Assembly (NCBI GenBank): GCA_020441995.1
Contig: JAGRLC010000073.1
Coordinates: 7,777-45,602 of the forward strand
Source of the DNA: Rhodobiaceae bacterium
GTDB lineage: Bacteria > Pseudomonadota > Alphaproteobacteria > Rhizobiales > Tepidamorphaceae
Direction: 5' to 3'
DNA: 37,826 nt
Below, piece by piece: positions 6,879 through 18,134 of this stretch. How positions within the stretch are numbered: the first letter of the stretch is position 1; each line of letters opens with the position of its first letter. Below the pieces are notes generated by a model that made no database searches, was not told where the DNA came from, and saw only the letters and a program-made list of their open reading frames with translations. The position numbers and the translations under genes are program-made.

Positions 6879-9840
6879 ACCGCTGGCGGAGCGGTTCGCT
6901 CCCGATTGCCTGTATGCCGGAACCGCGGATGGCCCGCCGCGTGGCGAATGGCTGTCCGATGTCATTTCCAAAGCCGATGAAGAAACGGCCGCAGCTTTGA
7001 CAAAACTGCCGGAGCCCGTGCGCGATGGGCTCGATGCCGCCTTTGCGGGCTCGCCCTATCTGCATGGCCTAGCGCTGCGTGAGCCGGATTCGCTTGCCGC
7101 CGCATTGTCCGCTTCTCCGCATGTCCGCCTTGCCGAACTTGCATCCACCGCACAGGCCGGCATGCGCGAGGCAGGCGACATGAACGCCGCCATGGCGGTG
7201 CTGCGGCGTTACAAGAACCACGCCGCCTTGACGATTTCGCTTGCCGACATCGGCGGCGCGTTCGCCCTGTCCGAAGTGACCGGCGCGCTGACCGGAATCG
7301 CCGATACCGCGTTGTCGTTGTCGGTCGACTGGCTGCTGACCCGTGCGGCGGCGCAGGGCAAGTTCTTCCCCGCCGATGCCGGTCATCCTTCCAGGGACTG
7401 CGGCCTGATCGTCCTTGCCATGGGCAAGCACGGGGCGGGCGAACTGAACTTTTCCTCCGACATCGACATCATCGTTTTTTTCGAGACGGTTGCCGAGCGG
7501 CTGAAAGAGCCCGGCGAGGCGCAGGTCTTCTTCGTCCGCCTGACCCGCGACCTCGTGAAGATGATGCAGGACCGGACCGGCGACGGTTATGTTTTCCGCA
7601 CCGACCTGCGGCTTCGCCCGGACCCCGGCGCGACGGCGGTCGCCATCTCGGTGACGGGCGCGCTGAACTATTACGAGAGCTTGGGCCAGAACTGGGAACG
7701 CGCGGCGATGATCAAGGCGCGCCCCTGCGCCGGAGACATCGCGGCGGGCGAGAGCTTCCTGCATGAGATACGCCCCTTCGTCTGGCGCAAGTACATGGAC
7801 TTCGCCGCGATCGCCGATACCCAGGCGATGAAGCGCCAGATCCATCGCCACAAGGGCCATGGCGCGGTTGCCGTTGCCGGCCACAACATCAAGCTGGGGC
7901 GCGGCGGCATTCGCGAGATCGAGTTCTTCGCCCAGACTCAGCAATTGATCGGCGGCGGGCGCAACCGCGATCTGCGCGCACGCGGCACGCTCGAGGCGCT
8001 GAACGCCCTTGTTGCGGCTGGCTGGATCGAGGCGGGTGTGCGCGACGAGCTGACCGCGGCCTATGATTTCCTGAGGCGCATCGAGCACCGTTTGCAGATG
8101 GTCGCCGATGAACAGACCCACACGATCCCCGTTGAGGGCGCGGCGCTGGAGCGGTTTGCCGCCTTCTGCGGTTTTGCGTCCGTGGCTGATTTCGAGGCCG
8201 CTGTCACGAAAGTTCTGAAGACCGTCGAGAACCACTACGCGAACCTGTTCGAATCCGCTTCCGGTCTTTCCGGTGATGCCGGCGGCAGCCTCGTCTTTAC
8301 CGGTGGCGAGGACGACCCCGAAACCGTCGATACGCTCCAGCGGATGGGGTTTGAAAAACCGTCCGAAGTCACCAGCGCCATCAGGAGCTGGCATTTCGGC
8401 CGCTTCCCCGCGACGCGCTCCACGCGCTCCCGGGAGCTTCTCACCGAACTGACGCCGCAGCTTCTTGCCAGCGTCAGCCATACCCAGAACCCGGACGCCA
8501 CCTTCATCGCGCTGGATCGTTTCGTCCAGCATTTGCCAGCCGGCGTGCAGCTGTTCTCGCTGCTCAGGGCCAATCCGCAGCTGCTGGAAATGATCGTTGA
8601 AATTCTCGGCTCGGCTCCAAGGCTGGCCGAGACGCTGTCGCGGCGCCCCCATCTGTTCGACGCATTGATCGATCCCGCCTTCGCCGGAACGCTGCCCGGC
8701 CGCAAATCCTATGCCCGGCGCCTGTCTCGCGCCTTGACGGATTCAACCGGCTACGAGGACACACTCGACCGCGTGCGGCTGTTCGGACAGGAGCAGATGG
8801 CGCTGATCGGAGCGCGCATGCTGACCGGCGGAGTTACGCCGGAAACGGCGGCGGAGGGCTTCACCGCGCTTGCCGATGCGCTGCTGACGCGCCTGCATGC
8901 CGAGGCGCAGGAGGCGTTCGCGAAAGCCCATGGCCGTTTGCCCGGCGGCTGCTCGGCGCTTGTCGCCATGGGCAGGCTCGGCGGCCAGGAAATGACGGCG
9001 TCGTCCGATCTCGACCTGATCCTGATCTATGACGTGGATGAGGATGCGCGGGAGTCGGATGGCGCAAGGCCGCTCGCGCCCGCGCCATACTTCACGCGCT
9101 TTGCCCAGCGTTTCATCGCGGCCATCAGCGCCCCGACAGCTGTTGGCGGGCTCTATGAAGTCGATATGCGCCTGCGGCCTTCCGGCCGTTCCGGAATGCT
9201 GGCGACCCGCATGGAATCGTTTGAAAGCTATCAGGCCAAAGAGGCCTGGACCTGGGAGCACATGGCGCTGACGCGCGCCCGCGTCATATGCGGCGACGAG
9301 GCGCTGAGCGGGCGCATTCGCGCCTGTGTCGCCGATGTCCTGACCTGCGAGCGCGACGCCGCCAGAATCGCCCATGACGTGCGCGACATGCGCGAGCGCG
9401 TCTACCGCGAAAAGGGATCGGCGGATGTCTGGAACCTCAAGGCGGTGCGCGGCGGCCTCACCGATGTGGAATTCATCGTGCAGTATCTTATGCTCGTTCA
9501 TGCGCATGACCGGCCTGCCATCCTCACGGGCAGTACCGTGTCTGCGTTGACTGCGCTGCGCGATGCCGGATTCCTGGATGCGGGGGCCGCTGAAACGCTT
9601 GCCGAAGCCGCGGGTCTCTATGGCCGCATACTCCAGATCCTGCGGGCCGCGACGGATGGCGCTTTCGATCCGCAAACGGCCCCGCGCGGCCTGGCCGCGA
9701 TGCTTGCCGCCGTTGCCGGCGAACCGTCTTTCGACCGCCTGGCGCCAAGGCTTGAAAGGCTGCAGGGCGAAGTGGATGCTTTGCTGCGCGAACTGGTGCC
9801 GGCCGCTGATGGCGAAGAGCAGGCGGCGCGGACGGAATAG
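6850..9840 (+). CDS. glnE: Bifunctional glutamine synthetase adenylyltransferase/adenylyl-removing enzyme
   Basis: GlnE adenylylates glutamine synthetase when nitrogen is plentiful and removes AMP when it is scarce, under PII control. The 996-residue protein has two nucleotidyltransferase domains: the N-terminal removing domain with FSSDIDIIV near residue 204 and GGIREIEF near 350, and the C-terminal transferase domain with SSDLDLILIY near 718 and GGLTDVEF near 870. The length matches the family. GGGAGGAAACG precedes ATG 6850, and the start lies inside the 3' end of the kinase gene, so translation is probably coupled. The stop codon abuts the stop of the convergent kinase gene with no gap. 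Confidence 0.96.
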   Translation: MAEEKASADKPLAERFAPDCLYAGTADGPPRGEWLSDVISKADEETAAALTKLPEPVRDGLDAAFAGSPYLHGLALREPDSLAAALSASPHVRLAELASTAQAGMREAGDMNAAMAVLRRYKNHAALTISLADIGGAFALSEVTGALTGIADTALSLSVDWLLTRAAAQGKFFPADAGHPSRDCGLIVLAMGKHGAGELNFSSDIDIIVFFETVAERLKEPGEAQVFFVRLTRDLVKMMQDRTGDGYVFRTDLRLRPDPGATAVAISVTGALNYYESLGQNWERAAMIKARPCAGDIAAGESFLHEIRPFVWRKYMDFAAIADTQAMKRQIHRHKGHGAVAVAGHNIKLGRGGIREIEFFAQTQQLIGGGRNRDLRARGTLEALNALVAAGWIEAGVRDELTAAYDFLRRIEHRLQMVADEQTHTIPVEGAALERFAAFCGFASVADFEAAVTKVLKTVENHYANLFESASGLSGDAGGSLVFTGGEDDPETVDTLQRMGFEKPSEVTSAIRSWHFGRFPATRSTRSRELLTELTPQLLASVSHTQNPDATFIALDRFVQHLPAGVQLFSLLRANPQLLEMIVEILGSAPRLAETLSRRPHLFDALIDPAFAGTLPGRKSYARRLSRALTDSTGYEDTLDRVRLFGQEQMALIGARMLTGGVTPETAAEGFTALADALLTRLHAEAQEAFAKAHGRLPGGCSALVAMGRLGGQEMTASSDLDLILIYDVDEDARESDGARPLAPAPYFTRFAQRFIAAISAPTAVGGLYEVDMRLRPSGRSGMLATRMESFESYQAKEAWTWEHMALTRARVICGDEALSGRIRACVADVLTCERDAARIAHDVRDMRERVYREKGSADVWNLKAVRGGLTDVEFIVQYLMLVHAHDRPAILTGSTVSALTALRDAGFLDAGAAETLAEAAGLYGRILQILRAATDGAFDPQTAPRGLAAMLAAVAGEPSFDRLAPRLERLQGEVDALLRELVPAADGEEQAARTE

Positions 9841-12174
<2,334 letters not shown>

Positions 12175-12284
12175 GGGTGCCCTTCTTCGGAAATCCCCGC
12201 CAGCCCACGGCGGAGTCCGCATCGTTCCGAATCACCCCCATCAGAATCGATGCGAGTCGCCTTGTCCAGAGTCGGCGAAGGTAA

Positions 12285-12308
12285 ACCAATTATTAATTTT
12301 CAATTGGT
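12285..12308. promoter_or_regulatory. Inverted repeat upstream of the PAS kinase gene
   Basis: ACCAATT and AATTGGT form 7-base arms around a 10-base AT-rich spacer, about 110 bases upstream of the kinase start in an unusually AT-rich island. The shape fits an operator or promoter region. No regulator can be assigned from sequence alone. Confidence 0.35.
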
Positions 12309-12406
12309 CCGCACAGGATTCGTACAACTATGAATTTATGCCCTCACGGAATAAGGACAAATCCGGATAATGGCGGAATTCAAGGGGATCCGCCTTTCCC
12401 GGGCGG

Positions 12407-15067
12407 CTAGCTGTCGGACAGAGACCGGGTCACGATGTCGGCCACGTCGGAAGAAAGCCCCTCGGCGCCGGCAATTCGCTCCAGTGCCTTGCGGGCCAGT
12501 GCCTTGCGGGCGGATTCCAGCGTCTTCCAGCTTCTGAACGCGCCAAGCATCCGTGCGGCGACCTGCGGATTGAGCTTGTTGAGCTCGAGAACCTGGTCCG
12601 CGACGAAGTTGTAACCTGCGCCGTCCTTGCGGTTGAAGGCAACCGGATTGGCCGCGGCAAAGGAGCCGATCAGCGCGCGTACGCGATTGGGGTTGCGGAT
12701 CGAGAAGGCTGCGTTGTCCATCAGGGCAACGACGCGGTCGAGCGTATCGGGGGAGGGAACGGTTGCCTGTAGCGCGAACCACTTGTCGATCACCAGCGGG
12801 TAGGACCGGTAGCGTTCGAAGAAGGTTTCCAGCGCTTCGCTGCCGCTGTCCTTGCCGCGCTGCACGAGAATGCCGAGCGCGCCGATCCGGTCGGTCATGT
12901 TGTTGGCGCCATCGAACTGCTCGCGCGCGCGCTTCAGCGCATCCGCGTTTGAATCCGCCGCATAGAGCGCCAGCGCCGCGTTCTTCAGCGCACGCTGCCC
13001 CGTGGCGGCCGCGTCGGCTGAGAAAGCGCCCGTCTGAGTTGCCGCATCGATGATGCCGGCGAGTTGCGTTCCGCCCTGCTTGGCGAATGCCGAACGCAGG
13101 GTTTCGAGAGCAACATGAATGGCGTCGGGATCGACACCGTCGCTGATTGCCTGCGCCACATCGGGGAAGGACGGCGGTTTGAGCAGCTCCGCCCGGAACG
13201 CATCGTCGAACCCAGTGTTTCCGGCCGCTTCAAGAACAGCGTCCACGACATCGCCCGACACAGATGCGCTCCGGCCCTTGCGGGCGTCGGATTGCGCCTG
13301 GCGCAACTCCGACAGCAGCATGGTTTGCGCGGCCTGCCAGCGGTTGAACGGGTCGGCGTCATGGCGTAGCAGGAACAGCCGGTCGTCCTTGCTCAGATCG
13401 TCCTTGAGTTTGACGGGGGCGGAGAAATCCCTGAGCAGCGAGACCACAGGACGTTTCGCTATTCCGGTGAAGGTGACGGTCTGATTGGCCTCGCTCAGCT
13501 CGATCAGACCGTCGCGGGCCTGATTGGCGCCGGCATCGCTGCGTTGCGCCACAATCTCCTCGCCGTCGGGGCCAAGCAGCGCGAAGCGCACCGGAATGGT
13601 CATCGGCGCCTTGTCGGTCTGGCCGGGCGTGGGCGGGCAGGTTTGCGCAAGGTCGATGGTGAACGTCCCGGATGCCGCGTCATGCGAGGTCGTCACGGCG
13701 ACTTCAGGCGTGCCGGCCTGTCTGTACCACAGCATGAATTGCGCGAGGTCGCGGCCGCTAACTTCCGCGAAACAGGCGATGAATTCCTCGATCGTCGCGG
13801 CATCGCCGTCGTGGCGGTCGAAATAGAGGTCCATGCCGCGAGCGAAGGCGTCGTCGCCGATCAGCGTTTTCAGCATGCGGATGACTTCCGCGCCCTTCTC
13901 GTAAACGGTCGCGGTATAGAAGTTGTTGATCTCCCGGTAGGCCTCGGGACGCACGGGATGCGCCAGGGGGCCTGCGTCCTCGCTGAACTGATGGGTGCGC
14001 AGAAGCCGTACGTCCTGAATGCGCTTTACGGGGCGCGAGCGCGTATCGGAGGTAAACTCCTGATCGCGGAACACCGTCAGCCCTTCCTTCAGGCAGAGTT
14101 GGAACCAGTCGCGGCAGGTGATGCGGTTGCCGGTCCAGTTGTGGAAGTACTCATGCGCGATGACCGCCTCGACGCCCTCGTAGTCTGAATCGGTCGCCGT
14201 TTCCTGCGCGGCCAGAACGTATTTGTCGTTGAAGACGTTGAGCCCCTTGTTCTCCATTGCGCCCATATTGAAGTGGGACACCGCGACGATGGAGAAAACG
14301 TCGAGATCGTATTCGCGCCCGAAAGCCTCCTCGTCCCAGCGCATCGAGCGGATCAGCGCGTCCATGGCGAAGGCGGCCTGACCCTCATTACCCTGCTCGA
14401 CATAGACGCGCAGATCGACGGGGCGGCCCGACCTGGTGGTGAAATCCTCGCGCACCAGCGCCAGATCGCCGCCGACCAGCGCGAAGAGATAGCAGGGCTT
14501 GGGATGCGGATCGTGCCAGACAGCGAAATGCCGGTCCGTGCCGGCGATGTCGCCTTCTTCCACAGGATTGCCGTTCGACAGCAGGATCGGCGCATCCGAT
14601 TTCCGCGCTTCGATCCGCGTCGTGTAGACGCTGAGCACGTCAGGCCGGTCGAGGAACCAGGTGATGCGGCGGAAGCCTTCCGCCTCGCATTGTGTGGTGT
14701 AGACGCCGTTGGAGCGGTAAAGCCCCATCAGCTGGGTGTTCGCTGAAGGATCGATCTTCGCAATGGTGCGCAGCGTGAACGGCGCGGCCGGCGGTTCGTT
14801 CAGGGTCAGACTGTCCGTGCCGATCGTGTAAGCCTCCGCCGGCACCGGCATGCCGTCGATTTCAATGCCCTCAAGCTTCAGCTCCTCGCCATCGAGTTTC
14901 AGCGCGCCGCGCGGACCCTTGAAGTCCGGATTGGGGCGCATTGCCAGCCGGGATTCGATGCGCGTCGCATCCGGCGCAAGCTTCACATCGAGCTGAACCG
15001 TGTCGATCAGATAAGAGGGCGGGGTGTAGTCGGCGAGGCGAATCATCTGCGGCGTGTCGGTGCGCAT
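12407..15067 (-). CDS. pepN: Aminopeptidase N (M1 zinc metallopeptidase)
   Basis: A cytoplasmic aminopeptidase that removes N-terminal residues from peptides during protein turnover. The 886-residue protein shows the exopeptidase motif GAMEN (269-273) and the zinc site HEYFH (305-309) with the second glutamate ligand at 328, followed by the long C-terminal helical domain typical of bacterial PepN. I chose the ATG at 15067, which has GGAG about 6 bases upstream and fits the family N-terminus; an ATG at 15103 would add 12 residues. It lies 232 bases upstream of the PAS kinase gene on the same strand. Confidence 0.96.
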   Translation of the reverse strand: MRTDTPQMIRLADYTPPSYLIDTVQLDVKLAPDATRIESRLAMRPNPDFKGPRGALKLDGEELKLEGIEIDGMPVPAEAYTIGTDSLTLNEPPAAPFTLRTIAKIDPSANTQLMGLYRSNGVYTTQCEAEGFRRITWFLDRPDVLSVYTTRIEARKSDAPILLSNGNPVEEGDIAGTDRHFAVWHDPHPKPCYLFALVGGDLALVREDFTTRSGRPVDLRVYVEQGNEGQAAFAMDALIRSMRWDEEAFGREYDLDVFSIVAVSHFNMGAMENKGLNVFNDKYVLAAQETATDSDYEGVEAVIAHEYFHNWTGNRITCRDWFQLCLKEGLTVFRDQEFTSDTRSRPVKRIQDVRLLRTHQFSEDAGPLAHPVRPEAYREINNFYTATVYEKGAEVIRMLKTLIGDDAFARGMDLYFDRHDGDAATIEEFIACFAEVSGRDLAQFMLWYRQAGTPEVAVTTSHDAASGTFTIDLAQTCPPTPGQTDKAPMTIPVRFALLGPDGEEIVAQRSDAGANQARDGLIELSEANQTVTFTGIAKRPVVSLLRDFSAPVKLKDDLSKDDRLFLLRHDADPFNRWQAAQTMLLSELRQAQSDARKGRSASVSGDVVDAVLEAAGNTGFDDAFRAELLKPPSFPDVAQAISDGVDPDAIHVALETLRSAFAKQGGTQLAGIIDAATQTGAFSADAAATGQRALKNAALALYAADSNADALKRAREQFDGANNMTDRIGALGILVQRGKDSGSEALETFFERYRSYPLVIDKWFALQATVPSPDTLDRVVALMDNAAFSIRNPNRVRALIGSFAAANPVAFNRKDGAGYNFVADQVLELNKLNPQVAARMLGAFRSWKTLESARKALARKALERIAGAEGLSSDVADIVTRSLSDS

Positions 15068-15103
15068 GCTAACTCCGGTGTGAAACAGGAACGCATCCGC
15101 CAT

Positions 15104-15306
15104 AGCAGTCGCCCGTTAAAGGGACAAGCTGGTGCGAATTCGCGGTAAAAAATTATACAACTAAAAATTGCGCCTATAGATCATGCAAAAACTGATGCCG
15201 AGTGTCGTCTCAGCTATGGAGTTGAGGACAGACTTGTGCGAAGCAACGGATCGATTTTTGCCTGGAGAGTGATGGCGGCTTCCATAGATTACCGACTGGG
15301 GCAGGG
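15104..15306. promoter_or_regulatory. Divergent intergenic region with AT-rich promoter island
   Basis: This gap separates pepN (leftward) from the DHDPS-family gene (rightward). It contains an AT-rich stretch at about 15148-15172 in an otherwise GC-rich region, which probably holds one or both promoters. I could not assign specific -35 and -10 boxes, and I saw no small gene or strong hairpin. Confidence 0.35.
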
Positions 15307-16260
15307 ATGAAATATTCCAGGCTTGAAGCAAAGGATTACGCGCGCGCTCATCTGCGTGGCATATGGGCTGCTCCGCTCAATCCCATGCACTCCGATTTTT
15401 CAATTGATGAAGAGGGTCTGCGCGCCAACATCCGCCACTGGATCGACGATCTTGACATCGATGGCATGTGCGCCTGCAGCAAGCTTGGCGAATGTGGTTC
15501 GCTGTCACTTGCGGAACTCAAGCGCGTTGCCGAAATCATAATTGAGGAATGCGGCGGGGATACCGGAACCGCGGTCACCTGCATGGACCAGAATCCGGAC
15601 ACTGTTCTTGAACTGGCCCGGCACGCGCAAGATGCGGGCGCAGACTTCATCGTGATCCATACACCGGTGCTGCCTCTCGTCGTGGAAAGATGCGAAACGG
15701 TCCGTGTCTATTTCGAATATCTGTGCAGCAAGCTCGACATCGGAGTCATCGTCTGGAGTCATCCCGACGCCGGTTATGTTCTGAGCCCTGAATCCTGCGT
15801 GGAACTGGCGCGGATACCTAACATTGTTGGCTTCAAATATTCCGGCCCGCGCCCGATGTACGCCGCGCTGACCCGGATGGCAGGCGAAAACTTCGTTGTG
15901 ACATGTGGCTCGGAAACCGAGTGGCTGCAAAACATCACCGAGCTTGGCTGGCAACTGTATTTTTCGAATTCGTGGCCGTACCTGATGCAAACGAGGAACG
16001 ACAGGCGTATTCGCGAATATACCGACTTTGCCATGCGTGGCGAAGTGGAGAAGGCGCGCGAGATCCATGGCAGTCTGGAACAGGTGCGTCAGGCCCTGCG
16101 CTCTTCGCGCCCGTCCGGAAAGCCGCATGCGCATCAGAAATACTGGCTTGAGTTGCTCGGGCAGACCGGTGGCAGCGTCCGCCGTCCGATGCTGGAGCTG
16201 ACTGATGCCGAGAAGGCGAACGTGCTCGCTGCGTTTCAGGGGTGCGGCCTGCAGCTCTAA
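15307..16260 (+). CDS. DHDPS/N-acetylneuraminate lyase-family protein with altered active site
   Basis: A 317-residue TIM-barrel class I aldolase-like protein. The Schiff-base lysine is kept (Lys177 in VGFKYSG). The positions equivalent to the DapA GTTGE motif read SKLGE (58-62), and the catalytic tyrosine of YNVP is replaced by Trp150 in WSHP. The DapA substrate-carboxylate arginine is also absent (the PSRTG region reads PDAGY). It is therefore unlikely to be dihydrodipicolinate synthase and may be an aldolase, lyase or dehydratase for another 2-oxo acid. CAGGG lies close before ATG 15307. The glutamine amidotransferase gene begins 66 bases downstream. Confidence 0.82.
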   Translation: MKYSRLEAKDYARAHLRGIWAAPLNPMHSDFSIDEEGLRANIRHWIDDLDIDGMCACSKLGECGSLSLAELKRVAEIIIEECGGDTGTAVTCMDQNPDTVLELARHAQDAGADFIVIHTPVLPLVVERCETVRVYFEYLCSKLDIGVIVWSHPDAGYVLSPESCVELARIPNIVGFKYSGPRPMYAALTRMAGENFVVTCGSETEWLQNITELGWQLYFSNSWPYLMQTRNDRRIREYTDFAMRGEVEKAREIHGSLEQVRQALRSSRPSGKPHAHQKYWLELLGQTGGSVRRPMLELTDAEKANVLAAFQGCGLQL

Positions 16261-16326
16261 TACCACTTGCGCACGACCTGCGCCTGCATCATGGTTTGCG
16301 CAAAGCACATCATTGCCCGGCCTTGC

Positions 16327-17064
16327 ATGCGCATCCTCGTCTTCCAGCATACCGAAACCGTTCATCCCGGCGTCTTCCGCGATTATCTTGCAGGCGACGG
16401 CGCCGATCTGACGTTCGTCGAGTTCGAGAAAGGCGCGTCCATCCCCGCTCTCGAAGGCTTCGACGCCTTGTGGGTCATGGGCGGGCCGATGGATGTCTGG
16501 GAGGTGGACGAGCATCCCTGGCTTGAGGGTGAAATCGCCGCCATCCGCGAGGCGGTGGTGACCCGAGGCATGGGCTACTTCGGCCTGTGCCTGGGGCATC
16601 AGCTTCTCGCGGCTGCGCTGGGCGGCAAGGTTGGCGTGGCCAGGACGCCGGAGGTCGGCATTCTTCCCATCGACCTGAACGGCGAGGGACTGCAAAGTCC
16701 CTGGTTCGCGGGGATCGAGAGCGGCTTTCACGCGCTGGAATGGCATTACGCCGAAGTTGTCGAACCACCGCAGGGCGCGCGCATCCTTGCGTCGACGCCG
16801 GCCTGCCCCGTCCAGGCCATGAGCTGGGGCGAGCGCGCGGTTTCGCTGCAGTTCCACCTGGAATCGACCCGTGACACGATAGAGGAATGGCGCTCCATTC
16901 CCGGCACCGACGAATTGATTGTCGAAGCCATGGGCGAAAACGGGGCCGAGATATTCACCCGCGCCTTCAACGAACGCGCCGATGAGGCGCACGCCGTTGC
17001 CCGCAAGGTCTACGACAACTGGAAATCCGCCGCTCTGGGCGAGCGTGCGCTGGCAGGGGCGTAG
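16327..17064 (+). CDS. Class I glutamine amidotransferase family protein
   Basis: A 245-residue stand-alone GATase-1 domain like the amidotransferase half of GMP synthase. Catalytic Cys88 lies in GLCLGHQLL, and His177 and Glu179 lie in LQFHLES, so the triad is complete. Such proteins release ammonia from glutamine or, in some members, hydrolyse gamma-glutamyl compounds; the acceptor is unknown here. I chose ATG 16327 because the family's first beta strand starts there (MRILVFQHTE). An ATG at 16267 would add 20 non-conserved residues. No clear Shine-Dalgarno is seen. Confidence 0.87.
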   Translation: MRILVFQHTETVHPGVFRDYLAGDGADLTFVEFEKGASIPALEGFDALWVMGGPMDVWEVDEHPWLEGEIAAIREAVVTRGMGYFGLCLGHQLLAAALGGKVGVARTPEVGILPIDLNGEGLQSPWFAGIESGFHALEWHYAEVVEPPQGARILASTPACPVQAMSWGERAVSLQFHLESTRDTIEEWRSIPGTDELIVEAMGENGAEIFTRAFNERADEAHAVARKVYDNWKSAALGERALAGA

Positions 17065-17088
17065 GTTTCACGGACACGGACAAGTGGA

Positions 17089-17113
17089 GCCCGCACTGTT
17101 TACGCGTGCGGGC
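17089..17113. terminator. Hairpin between convergent genes
   Basis: GCCCGCAC pairs perfectly with GTGCGGGC around a 9-base loop, 25 bases after the amidotransferase stop and 40 bases past the cytochrome b stop on the other strand. There is no clear T-tract, so termination is only suggested by position. Confidence 0.45.
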
Positions 17114-17152
17114 ACCACCCGGCTGGCAGGCCGTTCCGATTGGGGGAACCGG

Positions 17153-17713
17153 TCAGGCCCGCTTGTTGCCCGTGACCATCGCGCGTACGAGGTTTTCCCC
17201 GTGCTCGATGCTGGCAAACACGACACCGCCGATATGCAGGGCGATAAGAACAAGTGTCGCGTTGGCCGCGAATTCGTGAACTTCCTCGACCCAGTCGACG
17301 CCCCAGAACGTGTCCGTCTCCATCATGTATCCGGTCGCGCAGATCGCCGAGATGGCAAGGAGCAGGGCAATCACCATCACAGCCCCGGCGGGGTTGTGCC
17401 CGAGATGGCGCTTGGCGCGGAATGAAACCGCATCCTTCACATAGCCGATTGCCGTGCCGGGTCCGGTGACGAAATTGGTGAAGCGGGCATGCTTCGTGCC
17501 GATGAAGCCCCACACCACGCGCAGCGCAATCAGCCCCGCGATCGTGTAACCGGCGATCTCATGCGGCTTGTCCCATTCATCGCCGGTCAGAAAGGCGAAG
17601 GCGAACAGCGCCACCAGCGACCAGTGAAAAATGCGCACGAACGGGTCCCAGACCCGGACGGTCGCCGGCAGTGTCGCACCGCCGGCTTCCGCCGTGCTGC
17701 CTCTTGCGTCCAT
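17153..17713 (-). CDS. Cytochrome b561-type membrane protein
   Basis: A 186-residue integral membrane cytochrome of the Ni/Fe-hydrogenase b-type/b561 group. Four hydrophobic helices are visible, with candidate haem-ligand histidines in FHWSLV (near 31), KPHEIAG (near 53), VHEFA and ALHIGG (near 145-160). It probably moves electrons between the quinone pool and a periplasmic partner. Its ATG overlaps the stop of the upstream PepSY gene by one base, so the two are cotranscribed. That pairing suggests a small periplasmic haem or redox module controlled by the divergent two-component genes. Confidence 0.87.
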   Translation of the reverse strand: MDARGSTAEAGGATLPATVRVWDPFVRIFHWSLVALFAFAFLTGDEWDKPHEIAGYTIAGLIALRVVWGFIGTKHARFTNFVTGPGTAIGYVKDAVSFRAKRHLGHNPAGAVMVIALLLAISAICATGYMMETDTFWGVDWVEEVHEFAANATLVLIALHIGGVVFASIEHGENLVRAMVTGNKRA

Positions 17714-18003
17714 CAGTCGTCGGATTTCGATTTGACGATCTTGCCCGTTGCGGGATCGAAATAGGCCTCGACGCGCTTGCCGTCCTTGTCGATGGCATAG
17801 GCCTCATAGCAGCCGTCCTCGACCTTGATGCTGCGCACGTCATAGCCAAGCTCCGTCGCCTTGGCGCGCACCTGTTCCACGCTCATCCACTGGTCTTTCG
17901 GCGTCTCGCTGCAGCGCTCTTCGGCCTGCGCCGCGAAGGGAAGGGAAAGCGCGGCGATCGTGGCTGAGGTGGCGAACAGTTTGCGAAGTGTGCTGGTCTT
18001 CAT
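17713..18003 (-). CDS. Small periplasmic PepSY-domain protein
   Basis: A 96-residue secreted protein with a signal peptide probably cut after AQA near residue 26, then a single PepSY domain with the typical ending in which a DPATGK motif precedes the C-terminus. One cysteine follows the signal (EERCSE) and another lies in the domain. PepSY domains are thought to inhibit or bind periplasmic partners; the function here is unknown. GGAGG lies about 10 bases before the ATG. It is translationally coupled to the cytochrome b gene and divergent from a second PepSY gene. Confidence 0.85.
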   Translation of the reverse strand: MKTSTLRKLFATSATIAALSLPFAAQAEERCSETPKDQWMSVEQVRAKATELGYDVRSIKVEDGCYEAYAIDKDGKRVEAYFDPATGKIVKSKSDD

Positions 18004-18044
18004 AGGTTAAGTCCTCCGTCTGGCCGGCGGGGCCCTCCCGCCGT

Positions 18045-18109
18045 GATGACAGGGACCATGGCAGGCGCGCGATGACAGATGGCTGATGCGGCTTGTCAGG
18101 CAATTGTCA
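18045..18109. promoter_or_regulatory. TGTCA repeat cluster between divergent PepSY genes
   Basis: Four copies of a TGTCA element are visible. Two are on the minus strand, as GATGACAG at 18045-18052 and 18071-18078. Two are on the plus strand, as TTGTCA at 18093-18098 and 18104-18109. The last two are direct repeats with an 11-base period, the spacing usual for OmpR/PhoB-family regulators. The most likely binder is the regulator encoded at 18459; this is inference. Confidence 0.5.
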
Positions 18110-18134
18110 TTTTTTGCCCGCCATAAAGCTCCGC

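Noticed and set aside
5316-6971. A 551-residue minus-strand frame opposite the sensor kinase
   Set aside because: It covers the clear kinase motifs in antisense and shows no domain of its own.
15148-15172. The 8-mer TACAACTA shared with the region upstream of the PAS kinase (near 12321)
   Set aside because: It is a single short match between two AT-rich patches with no symmetry or fixed distance to a start; it is likely chance.
15307-16260. Annotating the gene as dapA
   Set aside because: The catalytic threonine and tyrosine positions of DHDPS are not conserved.
18093-18134. N-terminal extension of the second PepSY protein from TTG 18093
   Set aside because: It would cover the TGTCA repeats and spoil the clean signal peptide that starts at ATG 18135.
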